Assembly: GCA_014155875.1 (NCBI GenBank)
Contig: JACEFZ010015002.1
Location: 522,001-586,000, forward strand
Direction: 5' to 3'
DNA from: Cepaea nemoralis
Lineage: Eukaryota; Mollusca; Gastropoda; Stylommatophora; Helicidae
DNA length: 64,000 nucleotides
Positions 1-10,708 of the stretch are shown piece after piece (within the stretch, counting starts at the first letter, position 1; every line of letters starts with the position of its first letter). The position numbers and the translations under genes are program-made. The notes beneath the pieces are model-generated. The model was not told where the DNA came from. It worked only from the letters and a program-made list of their open reading frames with translations, and searched no databases.

Positions 1-245
1 GGGATTTGGAATCGTGTGTGGGATGATGTTGCAGGGAATGTCCAGAGGCTCTGGCTGACACTCCAAACTTCGAGGAAAGGCCAGACGGACACATAATCAG
101 ACTGCTACAGATACCATTAGTTTTGGAACTTTTCGCTGGCTGTTGAAGATGAGGACGGTGTACGTATGGGTATGCGCGAGTGTTGCGATGTCGGCTCTTG
201 ACTCAACTCAACTCAGATTAACTCATCTCAACTCAACTCAAACAT
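1..245 (+). mobile_element. LINE-L 3' end (I-like, RNase H tail region), cut by window edge
   Basis: Translation with frameshifts gives a KARRTHNQ...TISFGTFRW stretch matching KTRRSFNQIAV...SSVTLRW in the better copy at 50.7-51.1 kb. The copy ends in a degenerate ACTCA-rich tail (about 197-240), as the other LINE-L copies do. The 5' part lies outside the window or is lost. No function is expected. The match in the first 100 bases is weaker than from 95 onward. Confidence 0.55.
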
Positions 246-333
246 GTGAAAGAAGGGCAAGAAGGAGATATGTTGAGAAACATCATAGAGCAGTAGACAT
301 GTAGTTTTAGGGGAAATACAAATATTAGTTAGT

Positions 334-650
334 CGCGGTTCCAACTTCACGTTAAAGGGTCACCCCCATAATGCTCAGTTCCTGTACCAGTGAGCATCAC
401 ACAAAATGCCTTTCACTGTCCCATATGAAGAGTGGAACAGACAGCAATACCTACGATCCAACAGCGCGCACATGCATGTGCATGCATGAGGCCGCTGCCA
501 GAATGCCAACACAACAGTTCGCCACGAAAATTACAGTTCATCGTCGATGGGAGCGACAGTCACTAGAAATACCGCAGCTTCACACACGTTACTGTATAAT
601 GAAAAACTAGCTAGTTCACAAACTGGCCACTGCAGTACACTGGATGGACA
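334..650 (+). mobile_element. GGTTCC MITE, 3'-truncated copy
   Basis: Starts with CGCGGTTCCAACTTCACG and is alignable by eye to 30319-30727 and 52684-53092 on this strand and 5321-5737 and 28530-29461 on the other. Complete copies end in GGAACC, giving short imperfect inverted ends. No transposase is encoded, so it is read as a non-autonomous DNA element. The short ORFs inside recur between copies only because the repeat itself recurs. Confidence 0.6.
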
Positions 651-1102
651 GAAATACGATGAGGCAGACCTACAAGAACAAATTAAAACCGTAAACTGAT
701 AACAGAAACGAATGAAAACAGTAATCTGATTACAGAAAGTATACGTAGACAGTCTCGACAGTATAGGGAAAGTAATGAGAAGATGTAAGCTTGACAACTT
801 GATGACGATTTGCAAACTTTACAGGAAAAGAGCTGGTGATTGCCGGTCTTTGGCTGAACTAAATCCGTTTAAGAAGACAAACATACGTTCTGTACATGAT
901 TTTCCTCAGTTGAACCCACCCTGTTTCAAGCAGTTAAACATACGATCATCTCGTTCTATCTTTCGTTTTTCTCTGTTGAACTCAGCTTGTTTCAACACGT
1001 TTTATACACGATTTTTTCCGTTAACCTCACCCTCTTTCAAACAGCTAATTACTTCTGTTTGTGATTGTGCGTGTGTACGTGTCTGCCCTGCCTGCCTGCC
1101 TA

Positions 1103-1296
1103 TCTCATAACATGGTAATATGCATTGCTTATGTTTACACTATTCATTAGACAGTGTTAGTTTTTTCCTATGTGAATGTAACATGCACAATAATGAACGA
1201 AAGATGAGTGACTGGAAGGGCCGAATGTAAGACGGGTCTGCGTGCACAATTTGTGAATGTGAAAATAAAGTTCGTTCGTTTGTTCCTGTAGTATAC
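1103..1296 (+). mobile_element. SINE-7, GTTC-tailed short retroposon
   Basis: Begins at TCTCATAACATGGTAATATG, exactly as the copy at 60433 does. It continues through GACTGGAAGGGCCGAATGTAAGAC and ends in AAATAAAGTTCGTTCGTTTG. The shared 5' breakpoint and the GTTC microsatellite tail mark it as a retroposed unit. Other copies lie at 28183-28262, 44822-44908 and, reversed, 60946-61062. The AATAAA next to the tail is seen in most copies. No RNA polymerase III box was convincing. Confidence 0.6.
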
Positions 1297-2164
1297 GTCA
1301 TCAGCCACCATCATTTTTTCCAGGAAACAGAGAAAAACGGGTCTAGGCAGACGCTCCTTATAAGGACTGAGAGTAAAGTTGAAATGAGCATAACGATTGG
1401 GTGGCGAAGTCCCGGCCTGGCCAGCTGGAAACCCGCCTGAAAGTAGTTGTCACTTGTGAGAACATTATCAAAGAAACAAGTCCCTTTCCTAACCTGGGAG
1501 GTATCCTAGTACCCAATCTCGCCCTCTGCACCACCGGTAAGCTTATGAATTCATTATAAATACTATGACGTGCCTCTGGATGCTTATAGGAGACATGTAT
1601 TATTAATTTTATATGTGGATTGTGAAATTAAGAGATCACTGCCTTATTGAGAGGATAGTCTGACTTGCTCGCCTTCTGCCTAAATGACATGCCTATTCCG
1701 CTGGAATGATTTGCCATGTTTGACGTGTCACCTGCATGAGTAGTTTTGCTGTATACATGTGAATGTTATCTCACTCACAACGCATATTTGCAATTTCCTA
1801 TGAATGTAAGACCGTTCTCTATGGACGCACATTATTGCACAATCTTCCTCCAAATGTGGAAGGTTCTGGAGAGTCTGTGTTCACAGCTCCTGTGTTTAGA
1901 TTGTGTGATTAACAAGTGATCTTTACCATGAATATATTGAGAGGATTTGAAGGAATATCATATTGTTTCCATGAGATTTATTGCTCAGTAAGGGAGATAG
2001 CTAGAAGCACCATATACCCATTTGTCTGCAGGTAATTCCCTAACTACCAGCATGGCACAATCACTGGTGACGACGTGGAGGAAAAATTTATGTTCAGTGA
2101 GATGCTAAAAGCGTTCTTATAAATACCATAGTGATGCATTGGACGATCTTTTGTAAACAGCCGT

Positions 2165-2194
2165 TTTCAACCCCCCACCCCCCCCCCCCCCCCA
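2165..2194. repeat. Poly-C tract
   Basis: C-homopolymer broken by a single A. Similar C or G runs of 10-18 bases occur near 3037, 17641, 38220, 43181 and 61084, so they are a recurring feature of this genome or of its sequencing. Confidence 0.85.
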
Positions 2195-3272
2195 ACTTCC
2201 CGGCTCTTAAGCGTCAGGCGAGGGAAGAACAATGTATTTTGTGAGCAGAGCAATCTTTGCTCAGGCCCTGATACATATCTATTAGATAGATCTCACGTTA
2301 ATTCATGTAATGATCATAATTGTTCTCATTTGTGTGTGTCTTACATTATAAATGTGGGTTAAGCATTATGTATTTAACTCCTGGGGAAAAAGTGCATTTT
2401 GCCCAGTGGAACTAAGCAGGTTAATTGATAATGATGATGATGGGGATGGTTTTGTGAACCGAGTCTAACCTGAGGGGAATAAAGACTGAGCTTTGCACTA
2501 AATACGTGGGATGATCTCAATATGCTTTATGTCACCATGTCTTTGTCTTATGGCGATGCCTATGTCACACCAGGAGGCCTGTGTCTTGATTTGATGATAT
2601 CGTCTCAACTTGAGGCACTTGTCTCAACAGGGGGAACCTTAACACAACCAGATACCTCTATCACAACCTGTCTTTGTCCCAATGAAACTCTATCACAACA
2701 GGAAAACTTGGTCTCATCTCTATGACCGTATCTTGTTCTGCTGTCCTGAAAGGTAGGAGTTTATAACATTGTAACATCATAACATCAAAGGGGATAAGGT
2801 GTTGATGTTTGGTTTTGAATGGCCATTTGAATTTATACAAATGTGTATAGAAGGGATTTTGCATTTTTATGTCAGCAGGGAGCTGGATGGTGGAGTTTCT
2901 TGAAGCTCATGATGTCTAGTCTTATTGTCTTGTCAACAGTGGGTTAATGAAGAGCTGGGAGCCTGAAACCTGACTGGTAGGAGGGTCTCCAATTCTCTCA
3001 GGACACAAGAGGAATGATGATTCTAATGAAATGACCCCCCCCCCCCCACCTCATTGTCACTCAGCATATGCTTGGCACCCAGCAGCATATCATCTGCCGT
3101 GCAGTGTACGGTTGGATTAAGATCATGAGGAATCAGACCACCGGGTGAAGTAAGAGGTTGTGATGCTCAGATATTATCCTGAACATCAGGGACAATCAAC
3201 ATCATGGTATCTGAGGTAGGAAACTCACCATGTAATGTCTTCAAGAGCAGATACCTCAACACTTCACTCTTA

Positions 3273-3473
3273 GGTGATATACCAGGATAGGTAGCCCCTA
3301 AGTGCTCAATTGCTAATGTTTCTATTAGTCAAATCCCAGAAGATGAACGGTAGTAAGCAGCTACCTGTTATCAAGATTACCCTTAGGTGGTATACCAGGA
3401 TAGGTAGCCCCGAGTGCTTAACTGCTAGTTTTCTATCAGCCAAATCCCAGAGGATGAACAGTAGTTGGTTACA
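3273..3473. repeat. Tandem duplication, about 115-bp period
   Basis: The block starting GATATACCAGGATAGGTAGC at about 3274 recurs at about 3389 with ordered substitutions. The match runs through CAAATCCCAGARGATGAACRGTAGT in both. Two copies only, around 85-90% alike by eye. No coding sense is evident. Confidence 0.75.
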
Positions 3474-4740
3474 AACCCAAGAAGGCTGACTACAACATCT
3501 TGTTCTTTGATTATTGAATGGATAGAGATGAGAATTATTTAAGTGGTGCCGACCCTGTTCATAATTTATAGCTAACAATGTAGAGAAAGCTGCACTGATA
3601 TCACCGAGTGTGGGATGGCCTTATCGACAGGAGACTGGTCGTGCTGAAATGCTGTGTTGATTAACCAGAGCTGCTGGACGGTCGTCATCTTTTTTCATTG
3701 TATTCTATGATGTAGGGAATTAAATCCTGCTAAGTCTGAAGAGGATCTCCTGAATTGTTTGATTGACCCCCAAGCCTCAGCTTCACTCGGCCATACAGTC
3801 TACTTAGATCTCAGGCCATGGTTATGTCATTTCTGGATCTCACTATGAAAGCAAATAACACGGCTGAGCCATGATTGCTTACAATACTGTTGACTGTCCC
3901 TAAACCAAATCATTGATGGACTGAAGTTACAGAAGAGGTTTTCTCAGTGCGGGTGAGAGGACATATCATTTAGATAAGGCTCTTTTGGTGAATGTATAGA
4001 TGAGAGACTGTTGTCATCACTATGCAGGTAGATTTGAAGAATTATTGTTTTAATAATTTATGCATTTGTTGGCTGGTAAGTTTGGGGAAAACATTAGATG
4101 GTAGACACTGATTTTGTCATTCATGTGTTTGTAATTGATAGAGGGGATTTAATATCCACAAGCCAGACATATAATTTTCCCCAAAACCCACAACGTGTTT
4201 TCATTAAATGGTTGGGTTGAAACTTGGTGTTGGTGTTTATAACTTGTAGAAGGTTTGTTCAAAAGTGGCTTTCACATTTTTTTATGCAATATTATGTTAC
4301 ATTAAGATTTGATCTATGTGAGGAGGGATCCATACACAAGGACACATTTTGTAATGGAGTGAGGGTATTTTCTTCTAATGTCTTTGGTAAATTTCCCTGA
4401 TCATTTCGCCTTCCAAAGGAGACCCTTTCTTGACAAAAATCTTGTAGGACTTGAATACATTAAAATATGTCTTTCACGTTGGGGGTTCGCAACCATTCAT
4501 AGGCTTCCTAAGGAAGGATGATTAAGATTGAAAACCCATCCGGGAAACCCCTAGTCATACGACCCACCTTTCTCTTTAAAAAAAAAAAACTCACAGTTCC
4601 CATGGCATACTCTATTTACCGGCACGATTCACAGCTTTGTGGTTGTTGATTTTTACAATATAAACAACCTGAGGATGTTACATTCCCGCTTATGGTCGGG
4701 CAGTTGATAGGACACCTATACTTCTCTAATAAGAGCTAAC

Positions 4741-5320
4741 ATTTGGAGGCCACAAAAAGGCGTCCTCGAAATGCTGTGCGATGCAAACGAATGGATCTGT
4801 GGGTAAATGCAACTTGGCAATTCCATGATAAAGACACTCGCCCTTTATACGCATCTACTTCAGACATGTTTTGCCAAACGTATTATTCCCATAGTTTGCG
4901 ATGCTACATACTCTTACAACAAGGTTTTAGTCATTCTTGGCTGGTCGCCAAGCTCCAAAACCTGCTGTAGGGTAACTGATTTGAGTCACGAGAAGACATT
5001 AAGCATCATGGAAAGGCCAAGCTGTGACCCATTTCCTAAGAGATCTTCCTGTAATGATTACAACAATAGCAGGACCCGTGGAGAAAGTATGTGTAGGTCC
5101 AAATGAGAGTACTCTGAAGGGTATTAAAGTTTCAATCCGCCAATTGAATAATTGTGTTGTTCCCTTTGCAAGGTCCGATAGCTTTGCAACGTAACTCGTT
5201 AAGTATATATAAATTTGGTTCAATAAGTATGGATAGGTTGTTGAGTTGTTAAGGCCACTGGGTGTTTTTGCTTCTGGCTACGGTTTGCTTACTCATTTTC
5301 GTCTAATTTGGACGCGTAGA
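4741..5320. other. Unassigned sequence
   Basis: Overlapping short ORFs of 74-99 codons occur on both strands with no domain, signal peptide or repeat relationship. I see no gene here. Confidence 0.4.
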
Positions 5321-5737
5321 ATATGGTTTATTAGCCTAGCTACCGAGTTAAGTGCGTGGAGCTGTAGATTTCACGTGGACTGCTTTTACATTTATCCACT
5401 GTTGTTTGTAATGTGAACTGCATGTTTAAAAAAATGGCGGAGAGGCAGGTTGCTGAACTAGCTGGTTTTCCCTAACGAAATTAATGTGTGTGCAATTGCT
5501 TGTTTTTCTAATGACTGCCGCTTCCATCGACGATGAACTGTAATTTTGCGACTGTTGTGTTGGCGTTCTAGCAGCGGCCTTATGCATGTTTGCCTTTGTG
5601 TGCTGTTAATTTGTCTTACTGCTGTATGTTCCATTATTCACATCGGGCAGTAAGAAGGGTGCGATTTGTGTGATATTCATTGGCACATTAACGGAGCCTT
5701 ATGGTGTGCTACTTTGCTGCGAAGTTGGAACCGCGAC
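5321..5737 (-). mobile_element. GGTTCC MITE, near complete
   Basis: Reverse-strand copy: the right edge reads GTTGGAACCGCG, the reverse complement of the CGCGGTTCCAAC start of the family. Internal landmarks shared with the other copies are CCATCGACGATGAACTG and a NNGGCATTATG-like block. The left edge near 5321 is decayed. Non-coding and non-autonomous. Confidence 0.6.
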
Positions 5738-6222
5738 AAACGACTACTAATATTTGGATCATCGTTCCTGCTTTGGTGGGTTAACGGAATCTGTGAAAGT
5801 GGCTTTGTGATATACAGGCTAGCGTACTTAGAGTGTGATCCTTGCGTCCCGAAGATAATCCTTCCAAGACTAAACCACACCAAATAATTTGAATGAAATC
5901 ATTGATGGTTAGACTCAAAAACAACAATAGTATATGCAGAGGTTTTGAAGCGCTTAACGCACATTTCATTCACTTTAAGCAGATATCAGCCATTTGTGTG
6001 TGTTTAACAGTGATTTGTATGTGTTACTTTCGCTGTTTCTGCTACTTATCAAATGTTATTTCTAATGGGATTTCTATACTTATGTTTACTCGTTTTGCTT
6101 TTGTAAGTTTTATATATATATGTATACTTGAGTTTATATGTCGTAAGGTCATGTGGGAAAAAAATGCATATGTTGTTTATATGTCTGTAATTTATTGGTA
6201 TATATAGGTATTGTATACGCAT
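5738..6222. other. Unassigned AT-rich sequence
   Basis: Contains small ORFs on both strands with low-complexity hydrophobic translations and no recognisable motif. Becomes increasingly T-rich toward the microsatellite that follows. Confidence 0.4.
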
Positions 6223-6522
6223 TTCTTTTTCTTTTTCTTCCTCTTCTTCTTCTTCTTCTTCTTCTTCTTTTTCTTCTTCTTCTTCTTCTTCTTCTTCTTC
6301 TTCTTCTTCTTCTTCTTCTTCTTCTTCTTCTTCTTCTTCTTCTTCTTTTTCTTCTTCTTCTTCTTCTTCTTCTTTTTCTTCTTCTTCTTCTTCTTCTTCT
6401 TCTTCTTCTTCTTCTTCTTCTTCTTCTTCTTCTTCTTCTTCTTCTTCTTCTTCTTCTTCTTCTTCTTCTTCTTCTTCTTCAGTGTAGTCATCTGCTTCTT
6501 CTTCTTCTTCGTCTTCTTCGTC

Positions 6523-6582
<60 letters not shown>
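6223..6582. repeat. Compound (TTC)n-(TTA)n microsatellite
   Basis: About 300 bases of TTC repeats with rare TTT interruptions, an AGTGTAGTCATCTG break at 6481, then about 60 bases of TTA. The open frames through it (poly-Leu, poly-Phe, poly-Lys) are a by-product of a triplet repeat lacking stop codons. Long GAA/TTC tracts can form triplex DNA. Confidence 0.97.
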
Positions 6583-6587
<5 letters not shown>

Positions 6588-6914
6588 GGTCATTTACGTT
6601 TATTTATTATGTATTGTATGTATTATATTATAAATTATGTGTGTTTTATAATAATAATAATAATTATTTTTTCGCTGCTTCTAATTCTTGTTTCTCCTAC
6701 TCCCCCTCCTCCTCCTTTTCCTCATCCTCATCCTCCTTCTCCTCTTCCATCTTATCCTAGAGCTGAGAGTTTAGAACTCTGATAGGCCACTGTCTTGTGG
6801 TTATATTGTTTTATGACCAAACCATATAATGTTTTATTTTCAATACAGACAAACACTAGTGCTTTCCTACATATATTTCCAAATATCCCCATTTCTAGCC
6901 CCATCGCTTCTGAT

Positions 6915-7125
6915 AACATTTGACAATACAATGACAATGTCGGTTATTCTATGTGTTATTTTCTTGTAAACACGGACAGCACAAACAATATGTTGCATTA
7001 TTATTTCAGGCCCATTCGACAGTATGCAAAGAAACATGCCAGACAATACATCGTGCAACATATTGTTTCTGGCTTGTGTGTTTAAATTCACTAAGAGCAG
7101 TCATTGTTTTGAATGTGCTTTTCTT
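6915..7125. repeat. Imperfect palindrome with 14-bp perfect stem
   Basis: AACAATATGTTGCA at 6984-6997 is the exact reverse complement of TGCAACATATTGTT at 7054-7067, with a 56-base loop. Complementarity continues weakly outward (GACAATGTC-type sequence on the left against CAGTCATTG on the right). A fold-back MITE or a transcribed hairpin are both possible. No second copy was noticed in the window. Confidence 0.55.
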
Positions 7126-7189
7126 CTTCACTGCTAATGTCCAAGTTTGAAATTGATATCTTAACTGACAGGACCAAACAAAAAGTATG

Positions 7190-7390
7190 TTTGGATTGAA
7201 CATGATACACAATGAACAAGTATTATAAAGGGAATTTCCGTTCAATGAGCATTGAAATTACGGAAGATGCCACGGAAAGATCAAATCACTGGAATGGCCT
7301 ATTATTACGATATATCGTCCTTCTGTCCAAATGGGAAGTCACATGGAGCGATATATTATCCTTTGGCAATCAATCAGTTAAGGTTGGCAT
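7190..7390 (+). repeat. Interspersed repeat P, copy 1
   Basis: Shares GAGCATTGAAATT, GATATATCGTCC and CTGTCCAAATGGGAAGT in the same order and spacing with 61805-62015. The class is unknown. GATATATC-type sequence suggests local dyad symmetry. No coding potential. Confidence 0.6.
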
Positions 7391-8180
7391 GAACTTCTTG
7401 TTGAATGTGCTATCTGCGTATCAGTTGTAATATTCTGATGACAGATAACATTATTTTAACGTTATACCCCGTGTTAATATTGTATACGAATGTCAGAAGT
7501 CAATATTGCACTAGGAAGCCATATATCAGCCCAGCCTTAGGCGGTCTCCCTTGTATAAAGCCGGGAGTATACTAGATACAAGAACGGACCGCATTGTCAA
7601 CCAACTTGTTTCAACGCGTGAATGAAGTTATAAACATTTCAGCGGCTGTTGATTGTGTCAGTCAGTCTCTGGAAGCCGTAAAAAAGAATAAGGTATTACA
7701 TATCCAGATGGAACCATTCGTCAGAGAGCAGCTTTCATTACTAATTCATCGCCAAAGCTACTATAGTACGGTCTACAGAAGTGAGATATCCATTACAGGA
7801 ATTTCTGAATTCCCATGTGGATTGTCCCTGTAGGTTCTTGGCAGAAATCGTATTGGTCTTAGAGCTGAGGAGCTTCACCAAAGCGTAAGCATGGGATGGC
7901 TTCGATTTGGGAACAGACAACGTATTTTTAAGGAATAGTGTCCTGATATCAGTGGTGTTCTTCTTTTTAGTTTTCCCATGTAGAAGTGTGCCCGTTTGTC
8001 CAGTAACTGCCCATCCTTGGTTAAGAAATCAAGGAAAACGAAGAGTAGAAACGGCAAATCTTAATTGAAAAAAATAACAAGAGGCAAAATGGATGCTGCG
8101 GCTAAAGCCTTCGTCGGCACACAGACACCAAATATATAATGATACAACTATATGAACAAATCAAATGAAGAACGTTTTGT
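7391..8180. other. Unassigned sequence
   Basis: A 79-codon ORF (7594-7833) and shorter ones have no recognisable feature. The part around 8080-8180 may be the 5' edge of the following LINE remnant. Nothing else is supported. Confidence 0.35.
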
Positions 8181-8184
8181 GAAA

Positions 8185-8655
8185 TAAGTCACTGTCCTGG
8201 AAAGTTAGAAAAAGAGTTATTGCATATTACATAGAACCAGTTTTAACATACGACTACGAATCCTGAACAATTAGTAAACAGGCAAAAAAATCAACGGAAG
8301 CCTTGGAGATGTGGTTTTATAGAAGAATGCTGAACATCAATTGGACAGCCAAAATGAACAATCATGACGTTATAAGGGAAGCTAGTCGCACAGACAACTG
8401 ATCACAAACATCAGACAAAGCGGTGTGGTCATCGTTGTTTGGCCACGTTATGGGAAGACAAGAACAGGAACATGTTGTTACCACCGGAAAGATTTGGGGA
8501 AAGAGAGATAGAAGAAAGCAGCGTGAAAAATCCTTGACAGTCTTGTGTCATGGCACGGAAGAGAGTCAACACACGAATTGATCCATGACGTCAGAGATTG
8601 CAATTTGTGGAGAGGCGTAATCGCCGTTGCTAGCCGACAAGGCACTGGATGATGA
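8185..8655 (+). mobile_element. Decayed RTE-like LINE 3' end
   Basis: Conceptual translation with stops reads the C-terminal reverse-transcriptase tail: RVIAYYIEPVLTYDYES, EALEMWFYRRML, LFGHVMGR, VVTTGKI, HELIHDVRD. These match RTE-a (YIEPVLLYGCET, MWFLRKM, FGHVMRR, VTTGKI, ELIHDS). It ends in GATGATGATG, the tail type of this group. Several stops and frame breaks make it a dead fossil. Confidence 0.8.
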
Positions 8656-8899
8656 TGAATCCTCCCTGGTTTGGTATCTTAAACTTCATTCAATTTCATT
8701 ACGATTTATGTTGACATATTTGTAATATAGTATGGTATTTTAGTAAAGAGACACTTTCCTTTGATACAGACACTTCCTAAGTGCGTCAGCCAACCTGAAT
8801 ACGCCTCGTGGATTTCATCATCACTACACCCTTGGATCATCTAACATTTAAGTGCATAGGAGTTAGCGACTTGTAACGACAATGTATTTCATAACTTAC

Positions 8900-9095
8900 C
8901 GGCTGTGTGACGATGGGATTACGGGCGCAGTTCGTAATCCCGCATACCGCGTTAGAAACACAGCTGCGGGCGATTTGGCAGCAGATTTCCTTCCGTTGCT
9001 TTTTTATGAAATGGTATGGGCGCCGTTCGTTTAGAAAGCAATAACAAACTACTAAACGTAAACTTGCCCAGAAATCACGAACAGCCAAAAAATGA
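8900..9095 (+). mobile_element. SINE-3 copy
   Basis: Carries the family body: CACAGCTGCGGGCGATTTGG, a GGTATGGGCGCCG block, then AAGCAATAACAAACTACTAAAC and CTTGCCCAGAAATCAC. The conserved block is diverged (GCAATAACAAA for GCAATGGCAAA). The head is tRNA-like but degenerate. Confidence 0.65.
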
Positions 9096-9139
9096 TTTTC
9101 TTAAAAGTCCAACGCCAGGATGCCTGCGATGATGATGGT

Positions 9140-9460
9140 GATGAATATAATTATCACAACACTATCCCGAAGGCCAACCTGACCGCTCAGACCATAGAAT
9201 GGTGTCTTTGTTTTCCCCGACTCACATAAACGAGCCTTCCTACAAATATGTTTATTTCAGTTCGTGTCAACATCGACACGTCACCTGCCGGCTGCGGTCA
9301 CGTGCGACCGATCAAGCGAATCGATCTAAATCAATTATACATCATGTTTTCAAGTCGAGATGAAGTTCATAATTCAGCATCTGAACAAAGCCACCAGTTC
9401 ACCGGAGAAACTTGTTTCTGGAGCGGTGGTGGAGGTCTTTTATCTGTCTGTCTCTTATGT
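9140..9460. other. Unassigned sequence before the satellite domain
   Basis: A 72-codon ORF (9248-9466) overlaps the start of the TAGG microsatellite and has no recognised motif. No gene supported. Confidence 0.4.
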
Positions 9461-9577
9461 GGGTAGGTAGGTAGTAGGTAGTAGGTAGGTAGGTAGATAG
9501 GTATTAGGTAGGTAGGTAGGTAGGCTGGCAGCTAAGTAGGTAGGTAGGTAGGTAGGTAGGTAGGTAGGTAGGTAGGT
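9461..9577. repeat. (TAGG)n microsatellite
   Basis: About 29 tetranucleotide units, with TAG-only and GGCTGGCAGC interruptions in the middle and a pure run at the 3' end. Confidence 0.95.
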
Positions 9578-9589
9578 GGAAATATAGAT

Positions 9590-10380
9590 ACTTGAGCGAA
9601 ATGACACATTCACCCACATTTGTTGAGTGTGTAAACGCCATGCTATGTCTCACACAGAGAGACAACAGATAGTTAATATTCAGGTAAAATATTAAATTGA
9701 CTTATATTTACTAATTGTATAAACTTTATGTCGGCGCTCACCTAACCAGACACCCCACTTTGTGCCAACGGCTTCGGGTGGAGGCGCGCAATTGGGAGGG
9801 CGCAACCCTTATCCTATTGCGGGGAAATGCAATCTAAAGACTAAATCTCATGGTAGGGCAGACCAGGTCCTAAGCCTTGGTCGGCAACTGGTCTAAGATC
9901 GAAGCTCTGACAGATTGCCAATTGAGAGCATATATTTACTGAATAGGCAGCTTCTGCAGCTTATCTTGTTCCTGATGTATTGGAGTGACCTTACATCTGG
10001 AGTAAACTAGGCAGACAGAGAGAGCGATCAATTTGTATGGGCAACACACGGTCTGTACAATGTAGCCCAGGCTTTGTGTGATGGAGAGATATTGCTCCAT
10101 CCCTGGTCTCCACCATGGGTTGTAGATATTAAACCTTTTTGAAGCACAATGTAACAAACTATCGTCTGTCAAGGTGGCCAGGTGCCAGTAAACGTTACTG
10201 CAAGGCAGATGACATACAAATAGACAACAGATAGCGAGTAGGTCAAATAACAAATTCGCATACAATTGTTGACTGTGTAAACATCATGCTATAAAATGTG
10301 GCTTAGTAGGTCAAATAACAAATTCGCATACAATTGTTGACTGTGTAAACATCATGCTATAAAATGTGGCTTAACTGTCG
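9590..10380. repeat. Degenerate satellite relatives, including a 68-bp tandem duplication
   Basis: Blocks such as TTGAGTGTGTAAACGCCATGCTATG, ACAGATAGCGAGTAGGTCAAATAACAAATTC and GACTGTGTAAACATCATGC recur here and again at 10.6-10.7, 11.65-11.98 and 13.75-14.08 kb. A 68-bp unit starting GTAGGTCAAATAACAAATTC is duplicated exactly or nearly so at 10238 and 10306. The part 9740-9900 is unlike the satellite and may be an old insertion of unknown type. Confidence 0.6.
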
Positions 10381-10600
10381 ACAGGGTCGACTTCATTGCA
10401 CTGGTTTTTATCCCATACGGCTCAGTCTCTTTCCGCAGCGCGGGCTGCCGAAAGCGTCGCACAAAGTACGAAATCCGTAGCTCCAGCGACGACACCCAGG
10501 AGTCTCCGAAAAAATGAACTCGTGAACCGAAGGACAGCGGCCCGGAATCGAACTCACAACCTTCGGAGCCTGACCACTTCGCCTCGGAGATTCCCGAAAA
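10375..10600 (-). mobile_element. SINE-2 copy, tRNA-derived
   Basis: Read on the minus strand: an A-box-like GAGGCGAAGTGGTCAGG, then a B-box GAGTTCGATTCC, followed by a body with GGAGCTACGGATTTCG, GTGCGACGCTTTCGG, GGAAAGAGACTGAG and the end GTCGACCCTGTCGAC. Copies of this body lie at 27735-27975, 35385-35590 (head plus partial body), 36600-36730 and 40880-41066. Confidence 0.75.
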
Positions 10601-10610
10601 AAAAAAACAA

Positions 10611-10634
10611 CCTTACCCTAACCCTAACCCTAAA
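10611..10634. repeat. Interstitial telomere-type repeat, (CCCTAA)3
   Basis: Three consecutive CCCTAA units preceded by CCTTA, next to an A-run at the head end of SINE-2. This is the vertebrate/spiralian telomere motif, not the TTAGG of insects. Three units can arise by chance in such repetitive DNA, but the position at an insertion edge is notable. Confidence 0.7.
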
Positions 10635-10708
10635 CGTCATGCTATGCCAGTGGACATACAGACAGAAATTTATAGATAGCAATTAATTGAAATAACATAT
10701 TCACATAT

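Larger units (their letters stand above)
1297..4740. other. Quiet region without recognisable gene
   Basis: Mostly single-copy-looking, AT-rich sequence. The only structure seen is a C-run at about 2165-2194, a second C-run near 3037-3049, a tandem duplication at 3273-3473 and an A-run near 4579. ORFs are under 100 codons, lack recognisable domains and show no repeated conservation. A short exon could be missed without transcript data. Confidence 0.5.

Noticed and set aside
6153..6782. Poly-Leu, poly-Phe and poly-Lys ORFs over the TTC tract (also at 18325-19039)
   Set aside because: Triplet microsatellites lack stop codons in most frames. Length is due to composition only.
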